Positions 53,701 through 64,000 of a stretch of DNA of 64,000 nucleotides are shown here, one piece after another. Origin of the DNA: Euphorbia lathyris (taxonomy: Eukaryota; Streptophyta; Magnoliopsida; Malpighiales; Euphorbiaceae). The notes below the pieces were generated by a model. That model was given only the letters and a program-made list of their open reading frames with translations, was not told the origin of the DNA and ran no database searches. Numbering within the stretch: the first letter of the stretch is position 1; each line of letters begins with the position of its first letter. The stretch covers positions 83,915,256 through 83,979,255 of the forward strand of contig NC_088911.1 of assembly GCF_963576675.1 (NCBI RefSeq). Reading direction: 5' to 3'. A program made the translations under genes and the position numbers.

Positions 53701-56006
53701 ATCAAAGGTTCTGGGTCCTTATCTTCTAGTTCCTCACTCATTATAGGTTCTATTATTTCTTCTTTCTGAACAATGTCATTTACACATTCTTCAATTAAAT
53801 CGAGTTTCATACAAGCGAAATCTTCCATAGGATATTTCATCGCTTGGTTCATATCAAACTCAATCTTATCATCTCTTATCCGTAAAACTACTTTCCATTC
53901 CAACACATCAACTAGAGCACGTCCCGTGTTCATGAACGGTCTACCAAAGATTAGCGGACAATTTACATCATAAGCAAAATCTAAAATAACGAAATCGGTA
54001 GGAAAAATAAACTTGTCAACTTTAACTAAAACATCCTCAATTATACCGTATGGTCTTTTAGTGGTTTGATCCGCTAATTGTAAAACCATATTGGTACGTT
54101 TGATGTCTTCTTCTAAGCCTAACTTATTAAAAATAGATAATGGCATCAAGTTAATGCTTGCTCCTAAATCACAAAGACAACTTGGGAATTCTATATCGCC
54201 CAATTTACACGGAATGGTAAAACATCCGGGATCTTTGAGTTTTGTGGGCAAATTGCTTGACACAATCGAACTGCAATCTTCAGTTAGTGAAATGGATGAA
54301 ATTCCTTCCCAACTGATTTTCTTTGAAATTAAATCTTTGAGGAATTTACCATAATTGGGAATTTGCGTAATTGCATCCATAAACGTTAAATTAATATGCA
54401 AATTCTTAAGTTTGTCTAAAAATGTTAAAAGTTGTTTATCATAGTCCTTGTTGCGGACTTTGTGTGGAAAAGGTGGTTTGGGTATAAAAGTTTTTGTACT
54501 AGAGTCAATCGGTGCATCTTTTTGATTTAACGTATCTTCTTTGGGCTTTGGTAAATCAGTTCCAGGTAAAGTCGAATTTCCGGTCATTTCCGGGCCTAAG
54601 TAATTTTTCCCTGAACGAAGAGTGATAGCCTTAACATGCTCTTTCGGATTTTCTTCCGTATGGCTTGGAAGACTTCCCTCTTTACGGGATGGAATTGATT
54701 TAGCGAGTTGTCCAATTTGAATCTCCAAATTATGGATGCTAGATGATTGGTTTTTAATAAGCTGATCGAATTTATTCTCGATCCGTTTAAAACCATCGTC
54801 GTGATTACTTATTTTTCCGCTCATCGCATCAATGAATTTGTCGATTTTAGAAGATAAAGTGCTAATCGAATCTCTTGATTGATTTTGATAATTAGTAGTA
54901 CGATTTTGATTAGCATTAGCATTATTATTGTCTCTCCAGTTAAAGTTAGGATGATTTCTCCATCCAGGATTATATGTATTGGAATAAGGATTATTAGTTT
55001 GGTTTTGCCCTTGGACAAAATTTACCTGTTCAATCTCACTCATACCTTCGTAATCCACATCTGTTTGGATTGGTTGACCATTAGGATCACACGGTGCCAT
55101 AAACCTATCAATTTTGTGCGACAAGGCAGAAAATTGGGCTTGCAACATCGCTACTGGATCAAGATTCACTATACCTTTAACTGATGATGTAGTTGAGGAT
55201 GATGGTTTCGCTAATGGTACGTGTCCACGTTCCGCGGGCCACATACTGCTGTTGATTGCCATTTCCTCTAAAAGTTCTCTTGCTTGGGCAGATGTTTTCT
55301 TCATGAATAACCCTCCAGACATAGCGTCCAATGAACCTCTTGTTGTAGGATTTAGTCCATTATAAAATGTTTGCATTAAGAGTTCAGCGGGCAATTGGTG
55401 GTGTGAGCATAAACGTTGAAGTTCTTTAAAACGTTCCCAAGCCTCATAAAGAGTTTCACTATCATTTTGAGAAAAAGATGTTAACTCTTTAATGACTCTT
55501 GCGGTTTTTGCTAAAGGGAAGAATTTTGATAAAAATGCTTGGGCTAATTGTTCCCAAGTCTCAATTGATGCGGCTGGCATAGAAGTTAACCATTCTTTGG
55601 CTCGATCCTTCAAGGTAAAAGGAAAAAGGCGAAGTTTGATTGCTTCTGCAGTTACATCAGTAATTTTAAAAGTGTCACAAATTTCTAAGAAATTTGTCAA
55701 ATGGATATTAGGATTTTCGTTAGGTAACCCGTAAAACGTTACATTATTTTGCAATATATTAAGCAACGCAGGCTTAATTTCAAAATGATGTGCATTAATT
55801 TGGGGTCTAACTATACTGTTTGTTACACCGGCCACTCCTGGCCTAGCGTAATCCATAAGTGTGACCATAACTTCTGGCTCGGTAATTTTAGTTTTTATTG
55901 GGGTTTGGTTTTTCTTTTTCTTTTCTTTCTTGTTCTTTTTAAGAGTTCTTTCAATTTCTGGGTCAATAGGATCTGGTGACGTGCCCGAACTTCGAGAACT
56001 GCGCAT
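50753..56006 (-). pseudogene. Athila gag-pol polyprotein (broken in RT)
   Basis: First ATG at 56006. Gag (about residues 60-270) has FYGLPNENPNIHLTNFLEIC, WLTSMPAASIETWEQLAQAF and YEAWERFKELQRLC. The aspartic protease has CDLGASINLMPLSIFNKLGL. RT starts WVSPIHCVPKKGG, then WRVCIDYRNLNKATRKDHFP. A one-base shift near 53055 moves the frame. RT continues FAYRRMPFGLCNAPATFQ with active site FMDDFSVYG. Two TGA stops lie near 52784 and 52745. The last part (52597-50753) holds the RT C-terminus, RNase H ([24 protein letters not shown]) and an integrase with a complete H-H-C-C zinc site ([28 protein letters not shown]) and D,D-35-E core ([34 protein letters not shown]). The breaks prevent a full polyprotein. 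Confidence 0.93.
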
Positions 56007-56174
56007 GAACTTGAAATTTCGCACGAACCGAAACTACCTACAAAACAGAATTTGAAAAATAAATATGTTAGTAATTGAAAATAATTAAAAATATAAAAGT
56101 TTGAATAAGTATGAATAAACCTAGATTCGTAATAAAACACGAAAAATTTAAAATTTTGTCAAAAATTTTGGCAT

Positions 56175-56192
56175 TCCCCGGCAACGGCGCCA
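56175..56192 (-). other. Primer binding site, tRNA-Asp type
   Basis: On the minus strand, 6 nt after the 5' LTR, the sequence is TGGCGCCGTTGCCGGGGA, complementary to the 3' end of plant tRNA-Asp(GTC). Athila-lineage elements commonly use this primer. Confidence 0.92.
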
Positions 56193-56198
56193 AAAAGT

Positions 56199-57694
56199 TG
56201 TTGAGCGATTTCCGCAAGTGCACGGTATACGCTTGTAGTAATAAAAGATATCGATCCCACAGGGAACGTTTTTTGAACAAAACTTATTTATAATCGGTTA
56301 AATTTACTTTAAAGGTTTATAATATGGAAAATCGTTTAATCGGTTTTGGTTTTGAAATAACTAGAATAAGAATTAGATTAGAATATGAAAATGTTAGAAA
56401 ATATCTGATTTAAGATTGAATTTGCAAAACAGGAACGTTTTAGTACTTTAGAAAAGTAAACAGGTATATTTGTTTGCATTAAGCAAAGAAACAACTTTAA
56501 ACTTTGTACGAATTATAAAGATGAAATAAATGACGGAACCTCTAATTAATTGGCTTTGAACGCGACAAAACCCTTTCGGGATAGTTGCCCTTAATCAAAT
56601 TAAAACTCTTTCGAGATGATAATTTGCCTAAGTGTTCAACAAAGTTTCCTTGTAAAGATTTGAATTAAATACGTTTTAATGAAAACACCAGCATCAATCC
56701 ACTTCGGCTCATTTACTAAAGTGCTGCATAAGAATCTATCGAATAGAACAGACTTTATTAGATGAAATATAAATTGATACAAGTTTACAGAGAACATGGA
56801 GCATTGAATTCTTCGACGGCGTGCAAGTGAACGGGTTGTCAATCCTTTCCTTGGGTTTCGTTAGAGATTGTCAGGCTCAGGGGCGAATCCTCTACTCAAT
56901 CTTCTCGTTGAATCTTCGTAATAGAGACTGGGTCGGTCTACTACCAAAATGAAAACTACACTGGAACAATGTCTAAACGCTACTGAATTTGTTATTAATT
57001 TGTAAACAATGTGTGTACATCATATTGCTTTTTACAGAATCTAAATCTAACTTCTGAATCACTTGATTCGGAATTTCTGCATAAATTCTACACTAATTTC
57101 TTTCTTCTACACATATCACTATATCATTATTTCATTCAACTCTCCATCAACTCTTTATTTATAGATGTTGAAGAGTCTTGATTGAAGTGTCGTGTCTGTT
57201 TGTGAAGGATCGTGTCCGCTGCGAAAGGACGTCTTTATCCACCCGAACGATTGTGTTTCGTCGAAAACGAAAGTGTGTAACTAGGCTTCCAAAATCTCCT
57301 GCTCGTACCGAGAATTATTAAATTCTCTACCGAGAATGGGGGAGCAACAATTTGGTCATCGGTCGAAGGGAAAAAAGGCTGAAGGACGCGTGTCGCGATC
57401 GTGAAAAGGGGGGGCCGCGGTCGTGGCACGGAGCGTTTTTCGGTTTTTTGGCTCTTGCTCGTGTCTTCGACTTGGCGTTATTAATTTTCGTCGTCTTTGA
57501 CTCCTTTTGTAGGGCTTTTCTTCTATTTTTAAGCTCTTTTTACTCCTATTTGTATTTTACCAAATATTTATGTACCTTGCACGAAAGAAACATATTCGAG
57601 AGTAAAAGTATTCTAAATAGGTATGAATAGCATAAATTCGTAGCAATATTGATGTAATTATTGATGATATTTTAGGTATATTTTGGGCTTAACA
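56199..57694 (-). repeat. 5' LTR of the Athila element
   Basis: 1496 bp, starting TGTTAAGCCC and ending GCTCAACA on the minus strand. By eye it differs from the 3' LTR at about 20 substitutions plus a G-run length change. It carries GCGTGTCGCGA(C/T)CG near 57388 and the AGAATTATTAAATTCTCTAC palindrome near 57310. Confidence 0.95.
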
Positions 57695-57702
57695 GCAGCT
57701 CA

Positions 57703-58989
57703 TGTTAGTCCCTTGTGAGATAGAATCTAGTTCCAGGGGGGGGGGTGAATAGAACTATTAATAAAATTTAAGGCTTGATAAATTTTTCTCACAATTAATT
57801 CAATAGCACAAGGCAGCTTGGAATCAGAAGGAAACTTTGTTTGCTGTATTCAACAAAAACAAAGCTTGATTTTGCTTCTGAACATTAAACACTTAGGCCA
57901 CGCAACTGGGGTAGCCTTTGAGTACAATAGTCAGAAGCGCAGAAGCAAGCAATATAAATATATCAGAAGGAAATGGTTAGACAAAATGTTATGCAGTGAG
58001 TTATACTGGTTCAACCTCCTGCCTACATCCGATCCCCAGAGTACATTCCTCTGAGTTTTAATCCACTAGTGAACTCTTTCCAACAGGTAGAGCACAAACC
58101 CTTACGACAGATACATAGGCTCTGTAAAGTACCTTTCTTTACACTCAACACTCAACTATCTATCATCCTCTCTTGTTGTCTACTTATAACCGAAGCAACA
58201 TAAGAGCTTCTGAACTTTTCTAAGCTATTGATAGTTTTTGTTCTAACTTAGAACACAATGAATGAACTTAGAGCTATTACACAAATGAATACAATGAGTG
58301 TGTATATGATTTTTGCTTTGCTTTTGGAACTTCAATAATGATTCTCTCTTGAATTCAACATTGATGATCAAGTCCAAATGGAGCAATTGATGAGGCTTTT
58401 ATAGTGATACTTTGAGGCTGATTATTTCGAATTTCAAAATAACCATTGGAGGAAAACAACTCTTCTGTCCCTTTCATCCTTAGTAGCCAGTGTCCTTAGC
58501 CAATGGTTGTTCTTCTCTTTTCCATATTCTATCTTCGAGATGCCATGCTTCTGAATCTTGATAGAGGCAGTCTGACTGTCTAACCACATGAGGCAAAGGT
58601 TCCAAGTTGACTAGGGAACAAGCCGTCTGGAGCTTCTGCTTCTTCCCTTATTTGGTGATGCATTGTCAGTTGAACAGAGCCAACGCTTGATCTTGTCTCT
58701 TATGCCTTGATCTTCTGCCTTTCAGAATGATTCTTCATTTAGGCATGGCTTTGTGCTTCTGGATCCTTCTAGCTATTGGGCTGAAGTTGATCATTGGGCC
58801 TTTGATCCATTCTTAAGGCCTTTTGATTATTTCTTTCATACTTATATTTTAATTAAACATACACTTCAACAAACACATTAATCCAAATAAATCAACATTT
58901 AATTTTAATGTGTTATTGATTATGGGAATATTCATTTCATTAAATATTTTTGCCATAATAAAAATTAGTGTGTAAATTGTGTTTCAACA
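57703..58989 (-). mobile_element. Solo LTR, SIRE-like, inverted orientation
   Basis: On the minus strand it runs from TGTTGAAACACAAT to CACAAGGGACTAACA, 1287 bp, flanked by GCTCA (57698-57702) and CCTCA (58990-58994), 4 of 5 identical. It contains the minus-strand version of the SIRE leader phrase (GGATGTAGGCAGGAGGTTGA then ACCAGTATAACTC, near 58002-58040) and a G/C-run of 10 near its end (57737-57746). It is related to the LTR at 41307-44072 but points the other way. Confidence 0.72.
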
Positions 58990-59171
58990 CCTCATCCTTT
59001 GCCAACATATTTTTACAGGATAGATGGAGTTCTTTTATATAAGGTCGCACCGGCAGTGACACTCCATTCTCGCCTATGCATTTTGGTGTATTTTGTTTTA
59101 TGAATCCTCTATGTAGGATAATAACTTAAATATGTATTGTAAATTTCAAAGTATTTCCTATGTATAATATG

Positions 59172-59604
59172 TAGACCTGGCCACGGGCCCGGGTACCCGC
59201 CCGACCCGCCCAGGCCCGTATCCCTTGGACTGGGCTTGGACAATGAAAATTACTCTTAGGCCCAGCCCGTCCCAGGCCCGTTAAAGCCCGCCTATTTTTT
59301 GGGCGGGCTTAGGACTTATGAAAATATCATGGCCCGACCCGGCTTATTAATATTAATTAGGAAATTTATATATTTATAATTAAATATTTATTTTTAAGTA
59401 TAAATTTGATTTTTTATAATTAAAAATTATGTATATTTTTTTAGGTGGGCTTATATGGGTTCGGCTTGATATTTGATTTTTAAGTCCGAGCCCGCTTAAA
59501 TTAATAGTGGGTTGGGCTGGGCTTGGGATGAGTATTTTTATATAAAATCCCGCCAGGCCCGGCCCGGCCCGAATCCGGCCCAGCCCGACCCATGGACATG
59601 TCTA
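59172..59604. mobile_element. hAT-like MITE, 433 bp
   Basis: A perfect 8-bp target-site duplication ATAATATG (59164-59171 and 59605-59612) flanks imperfect inverted ends TAGACCTGGCCACGGGC and TAGACATGTCCATGGGTC. Ends are rich in GGCCCGG/CCCGCC words, the middle AT-rich. It lies near the right end of the split Gypsy LTR. Confidence 0.88.
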
Positions 59605-59856
59605 ATAATATGTAAAAGATAACATATATTTAGTGAGAAAATGTTTATATGTGATTGAAGTTGACATACATCAAGTTAATCGAGATAAAATAATTATGTG
59701 GTAAATGAATTTGTAAATGACAATGAGATTAACTTCAGAATAAAATGGAAACTAAAGGACATAATTTTATAACGATTATGATTGAGTCTTGTAAGCACAT
59801 GTGTAACTAATGTTGTGTGAGATATCTTGCGATCCTAGTGAGGGGGTTATATTTAG

Positions 59857-59868
59857 TGGTATCAAAGC
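59857..59868 (+). other. Primer binding site, initiator-Met type
   Basis: TGGTATCAAAGC differs at one position from the usual TGGTATCAGAGC complementary to plant initiator tRNA-Met. It marks the end of the 5' LTR of the right-edge Gypsy element. Confidence 0.7.
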
Positions 59869-59987
59869 ATATCTACCTTTGTAGTATATATATGTGTATG
59901 GCATGTTTTGCATTCCTAGGTTAAGACCACATAATCATGTACTCTTATTCTAAAGCATGTTGACATGGTCATGTTTCATATAGGGTT

Positions 59988-61585
59988 ATGGAGTCTGATG
60001 GTGAGAATGGACAAGCATGTTCCGTGTCTAGTCATTGTTCAGTTGGTCATTTTCACATATCTGGGGGCTTAGAACATATAGTTTCCACCAGCTGCAGAGA
60101 TTATGGGGATCTATTTGGCTCAAGGTCAGGCGCATGTTCAAGCTTAAGCTGCACCATCCTTTGATAAAAATTTTGAGAGGATTAAAAAGTTGGGAGCTAC
60201 AGAGTTTACGGGCACTATAGATCCCGAGGTAGATGGCCAGTGGTGGGCCAAGATTGAAGATGTACTTGAGAGCATGGAAAGTCGACTAGACTCGATGGTC
60301 AAATATGTGACTAATCTTTTCACTATGGATGATTCGCAATGGTGGAGATCTGTAAAAAGGGCAAGAATAAGAACTGAAATTACATGTGATGTTTTCAAGA
60401 AGGAGCTCACTAATAAATACTTACTAGGAATATATACATATAAGAAACATATGGAATTTTTAACCCTTGGGTAGGGGGATATGTCTGTGGCTGATTATGA
60501 GCTTAGGTTTAATACGTTAGCCGAATCTGCACCTACAAATGTGGGTACAAAAGAAGAGAAATGTTGTAGGTTCGAACATAGTTTACACCCAGATATTAGA
60601 ATGAGGATTCTTGCACATGCAACTGGATTTATATTGTTAGTATAATCTGCACTTAGCGCTGAAGAAATTGTAAAAGACAGAAAATAACCTTTTGCTGCCA
60701 AAAGTGCTAGATTTGATACAGAAGGCCAGTTTAGCAGGCCATAAAAGAGAGACGAATTCTTAGTTCCTTCAAAAGGTTATTCTCTACAATTTAGAGGTGG
60801 TAGTAGTATCCATCATGGTGGTAATAGATCACACGACGGATTTGGAGATGTTTTGAGTAGTGCGCCATCTGTTGGTAGTAACAGGTTGTCAAGTGGACGA
60901 TTTAGCAGCAGGTTTATATGTAGAATGAGGACATGATCTTTTCCAGCTTGTTAGACATATGGACAGTTACACAAAGGTGAGTGTTCGAGACCTTCCTTAG
61001 TTTATGGAAGATGTGGCCAAGCTCACATAAGATGGTGTTATGGTTAATTCAAGAAGGGTACATGTTTTGAGTGTGGAGAAATATGTCATTATTATAATGA
61101 ATGTCCCTTGTTAGCTGATACAGGAGAGGGAGTTCAATCTCAGTCTATAAGACATGGTAGTACAATAGGTGGTGTAGCTGGGGTAGATAGAGGCAGAGGT
61201 AGAGGTTGAGGAGGAGGTAGAAGGGGTAGACACGATGCTTCTATGGGTGGACAGACACACAATTTACCATAAACTATAGTCTTCACTATGCGAAAGGATG
61301 AGGCTCGATCAACACCAGAGGTTATATCAGGTACAATTTCTATCATTGATATCTTAATTAGCTTTTGTTTTGATTGACCATAGATCCACTCATTCATACA
61401 TAACACCTGAATATCTATTGAAAATAAATGGGAAGATAGAACCATTAGGATATGATTTGAGAGTTTTCCTATCAGTTGGGAATAATGTTATTGTAAACCA
61501 GGTTTTGAGAGATTGTCCTATAAAAATTGAGGGGTAATGAGTTCTATATATATTTAGTAGTCATGAGATTTTGAGATTTTGACAT
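59988..61585 (+). pseudogene. Chromovirus-like Gypsy gag and start of pol (decayed)
   Basis: A plausible start is ATG 59988 (MESDGENGQA). The Gag core lies around 60230-60700: WWAKIEDVLESMESRLDSMV, FKKELTNKYL and SVADYELRFNTLAESAP, followed after stops by R/G/S-rich sequence. A zinc knuckle of C-x2-C-type (TCFECGEICHYYNEC) lies at about 61065-61110. A degenerate protease region with HSFIHNT-like and VVNQVLRDCPIKIE-like stretches follows at 61380-61530. Stops occur about every 100 codons. The frame is cut at 61585 by the solo LTR. Confidence 0.8.
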
Positions 61586-63418
61586 TGTTGGGGTTTAGTG
61601 TCTTATGGTCAATTGTTGGAGGATATGAACTAGCTGTAAATGAATTGTTCTTTTATGTCATTTGTTTTAATAAGATATAGTTTTCGACTATATAAAGGCA
61701 ATTACTTTTAAGAACTAAATAAGTCAAATAAAAGAAGATCCTTAAGTTTATTTAAAGTGATTATAAAGTGTTCATACAAGCATGAAGTGAGACAAAACAT
61801 TATAATAAACTTAAAACCACCCCAAGTCAAGTAATATGTTTGAATATGGATTGACATAATACTATTAAGACTTGCATGTAATAATGTCTTCTGTTGTGAA
61901 CAAAGAGTTGATCTCACAAGCTTCAGATATGTGGATATCTGGGCAGTTACATGGATCCGGTGAAGGAGTTCATTAGGATTGGTGACCCGACTTGAGATAA
62001 CAGGATGGATGGATTTATCCTATGTCACATGTTCATCACATTGGTATTAGTAGGTATAAGTAATCCCCAGACTCAAAGGAATATTAATTAGTGATTCTGG
62101 ATTATGGAATGTGATACTTTGACTCTGTTCAAACACGGTCCATAACAGGGAGGACCCTAGGGTGTGTGCGGGCAGGCGTTGGGTATCACACGAAGTAATT
62201 GCAGAATAGTTAATATTGGATTGAGCATTCGCCACTCCTAATAAATGGGAGATATGTCCAAGGATCGCTTGTGGAAGACTTGACTCTAAATCCTTGCAAG
62301 GTGATGGATTAAGAGTTGAAATGGAGATTTCACTTAATCTATCTATTCAGAGTTAACTCGGCTTATACAAGTAAAATGAACGTCTCGCTATATGTGACTT
62401 GAAATTATCTATAGTCATAAGATTCGTTCGAGGTTGTAGTTGATGAAGGATCGAATTATACTGGACCTAATACGGAAAGGTCAACAACAGAATCAATCTG
62501 TCTTCTTATAGCTCTAGGGAAATGTTTACGGTTCTGCTATTCACAGTCCGCGCACTCATTCCGATATACAAAGATTGAATGTAATTTTGGAAAATTAATT
62601 CAATGGTTGTATACAGCTAGTAGCAATAAGAACCTAATGAGTCACACATAAGACTTAGAACCAAAAGAAGACATAATAGTAATTAATGAATGGAAGATTA
62701 AAATTGTTTTAATTACAACTATAAAGGGGGGGGGGGGGGGGTGAAATTTACATGTATTTTATACATGTATTAATTAATTAATTTAGACAATTATAATTAG
62801 ATTATAGTTGTGGTTAAATTAATTATAGGATAAATAAATTAGGAGGTTTAATGTGATTATATATCTTCTAATTATTATCCTATCAATAATATAAATATTA
62901 TCTTTTATATTTAGATATAATTATAGATAATATTAATAGAGTGTTATTTAGAATAAAACTCTGCTTAAGTAACCTAATTCTATCTAATTAGGGTTTAGAT
63001 ACAAGAGGCTATATATACTCCCCTTTAGTGTGAATTTCGGCCAACCCTAATAGCCACAAGAGTTGGAATTTTTGGCCACCCCACTTGAGGAAGAAATTCA
63101 CTCCGCTCGTCTCCATTCGATTAATTTCTATCTCTATTCTCTTCTCTTTGATCTTGTATTGATTTATTAGAGACAATCTTTATTGATTGTTATTCTTTGG
63201 TTGAGATTCTAATCGGTTTGACTGTCTGTTTTTGTTTGTGCTCATGAAACTCGGAGTAAGAGTTGTGGGCACTTCGTTTGTAACTGTAGATAGAATGACA
63301 TTTAAGGTATTTCATTCTATCCCTCTTTATATGAAATAACGATTAACGGATCTTGGTTAAAGGAAATAGGTAAAAAATTTTATATTTCCGCTGCCTTGTG
63401 TTTGCCTATTTTCCTTTA
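61586..63418. mobile_element. Solo LTR (1.83 kb) inserted in Gypsy pol
   Basis: Begins TGTTGGGGTTTAGTG and ends TTTTCCTTTA, flanked by a perfect 5-bp duplication GACAT (61581-61585 and 63419-63423). Removing it joins the coding phrase DFDI to IFGMDCL, the expected protease-RT linker (ILGMDWL in intact relatives), which proves the borders. The end TTTCCGCTGCCTTGTG plus TTTGCCTATTTTCC is known from Copia LTRs. A G-run of about 16 lies at 62727-62742. No internal region is left. Confidence 0.82.
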
Positions 63419-64000
63419 GACATTATTTTTGGGATGGATTGTCTGTGTAAATATGAGGCTAAAGTTGATTGTTGTTCAAAGGAAGTTGTATTGCATTCTA
63501 ATTCAGAATAAATTAGTGTTATTTGTTGGGGAGAGAAAGGTTATGCCCTTTTGTTTGATATTTGCAGTCCAAGCTATCAGATGGATTCGAGAAGGGTGCG
63601 AGGCATATTTAGGTCTTGTTATGGACACTTGGGAGGATGGAGCCAAATCAAAGAATATTCTAATGGTGAGAGATTTTGGAGATGTATTCTTGGATGAACT
63701 ACCAGGATTACCACCTCATAGGGAGATTGATTTTCCTATTGAGACTGTGCCAGGAGTATCTCATATATCAATTGCTCCATATATAATGGATCTAACAAAA
63801 TTACAAGGTTTGAAGAAACAACTAGAAGAACTACTCGAGAAAGGGTTTATACGACCCATTACTTCACCGTGGGGAGCACTCGATTATTTATGAAGAAGAA
63901 AGATGGTAGTATGCGACTGTGTATCGATTACAGACAACTGAACAAGATGATAGTAAAGTACAAGTATCCATTTCCCCGAATTGATGATTTTCTAGATCAA
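63419..64000 (+). pseudogene. Chromovirus-like Gypsy pol, start of reverse transcriptase
   Basis: The frame continues from before the solo LTR with GMDCLCKYEAKVDC. It then reads [30 protein letters not shown], then [20 protein letters not shown] and WGA, and after a break [18 protein letters not shown] with [15 protein letters not shown] at the window edge. These are the first RT motifs of Tekay/Del-type Gypsy elements. The frame has stops (63504-63510 region, 63891-63893) and continues beyond the window. Confidence 0.88.

Larger units (their letters stand above)
44095..57694 (-). mobile_element. Athila-type Ty3/Gypsy retrotransposon, complete, 13.6 kb
   Basis: All structural ends are present: a 5-bp target-site duplication GCAGC (44090-44094 and 57695-57699), two LTRs of about 1.5 kb with TG..CA ends, a tRNA-Asp primer site, gag-pol on the minus strand, and two env-position ORF copies between pol and the 3' LTR. 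By eye the LTRs differ at about 20 positions plus small indels (about 1.4%), which implies a recent insertion. pol has a frameshift and two stops, so the copy is not autonomous. Athila is a plant lineage of the Gypsy superfamily with a third ORF after pol. Confidence 0.95.
38059..59855 (+). repeat. 5' LTR of a chromovirus-like Gypsy element, split by nested insertions
   Basis: The LTR begins TGTAACATCCCTAAAACCCT, a typical start for Tekay/Del-type plant Gypsy LTRs. It ends just before a primer site at 59857-59868. After removal of the elements whose borders I can fix (38082-38850, 39591-40089, 41307-44072, 44095-57694, 57703-58989, 59172-59604) about 2.4 kb of LTR sequence remains, a plausible length for this clade. 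The proposed LTR end is not confirmed, because the 3' LTR lies beyond the window. Confidence 0.7.

Noticed and set aside
62727..62742. G-run as a G-quadruplex regulatory site
   Set aside because: A single homopolymer of about 16 G in a solo LTR; likely slippage, and length may be an assembly artefact.

Overview
The window is nuclear DNA from a flowering plant, almost certainly a eudicot. It is AT-rich, its genes have many introns with GT-AG borders, and about two thirds of it is transposon-derived. I cannot name the species from sequence alone.

Genes (1-28 kb). The left half holds five host loci: the last six exons of the anaphase-promoting-complex subunit CDC16/APC6 (+, 3281-8256); two tandem four-exon paralogues of the barley-type 'pathogen-related protein' family (-, 8722-10471 and 11910-13125); a complete eight-exon ALG2 mannosyltransferase gene of the dolichol-linked N-glycan pathway (-, 18129-23135); and V-type H+-ATPase subunit D with an intronless CDS (+, 27159-27944). 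ALG2 and VHA-D are divergent and share a roughly 0.5 kb promoter region that holds a LINE RNase H scrap. A 65-codon fragment resembling the cohesin factor PDS5 lies in the probable 5'-UTR intron of VHA-D.

Small transposons. Introns and spacers hold many short elements whose ends can be fixed by target-site duplications (TSDs). There are hAT-like MITEs with 8-bp TSDs (3425-4002, 20235-21813, 25929-26439, 59172-59604), Mutator-like elements with 9-10-bp TSDs (15338-15869, 20227-22309, 28373-28905, 39591-40089), and three Au-type tRNA-derived SINEs (4260, 5495, 24820). ALG2 intron 2 is a four-layer nest: intron > MULE > hAT > Copia.

Right half (28-64 kb). A nearly full-length L1-type LINE (29374-35541, -) with an 18-bp TSD is followed by a very deep LTR-retrotransposon nest. 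The base layer is a chromovirus-like Ty3/Gypsy element on the + strand. Its 5' LTR runs from 38059 to about 59855 because other elements have split it, and its gag-pol continues off the right edge. Inside that LTR sit two MITEs, a solo LTR (41307-44072) that itself contains another solo LTR, a 13.6-kb complete Athila-type element (44095-57694, -), an inverted solo LTR (57703-58989) and a hAT MITE. Its pol is split by a further 1.8-kb solo LTR (61586-63418).

The most unusual object is the Athila element. It has clean LTRs, TSD, tRNA-Asp primer site and gag, but its pol carries a frameshift and two stops. Downstream of pol it has two diverged tandem copies of the env-position ORF, one open (406 codons) and one decayed. 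A recurring GC-rich and AATTCTCGG-palindromic module lies upstream of each copy and inside both LTRs. I did not find a clearly new non-transposon system.
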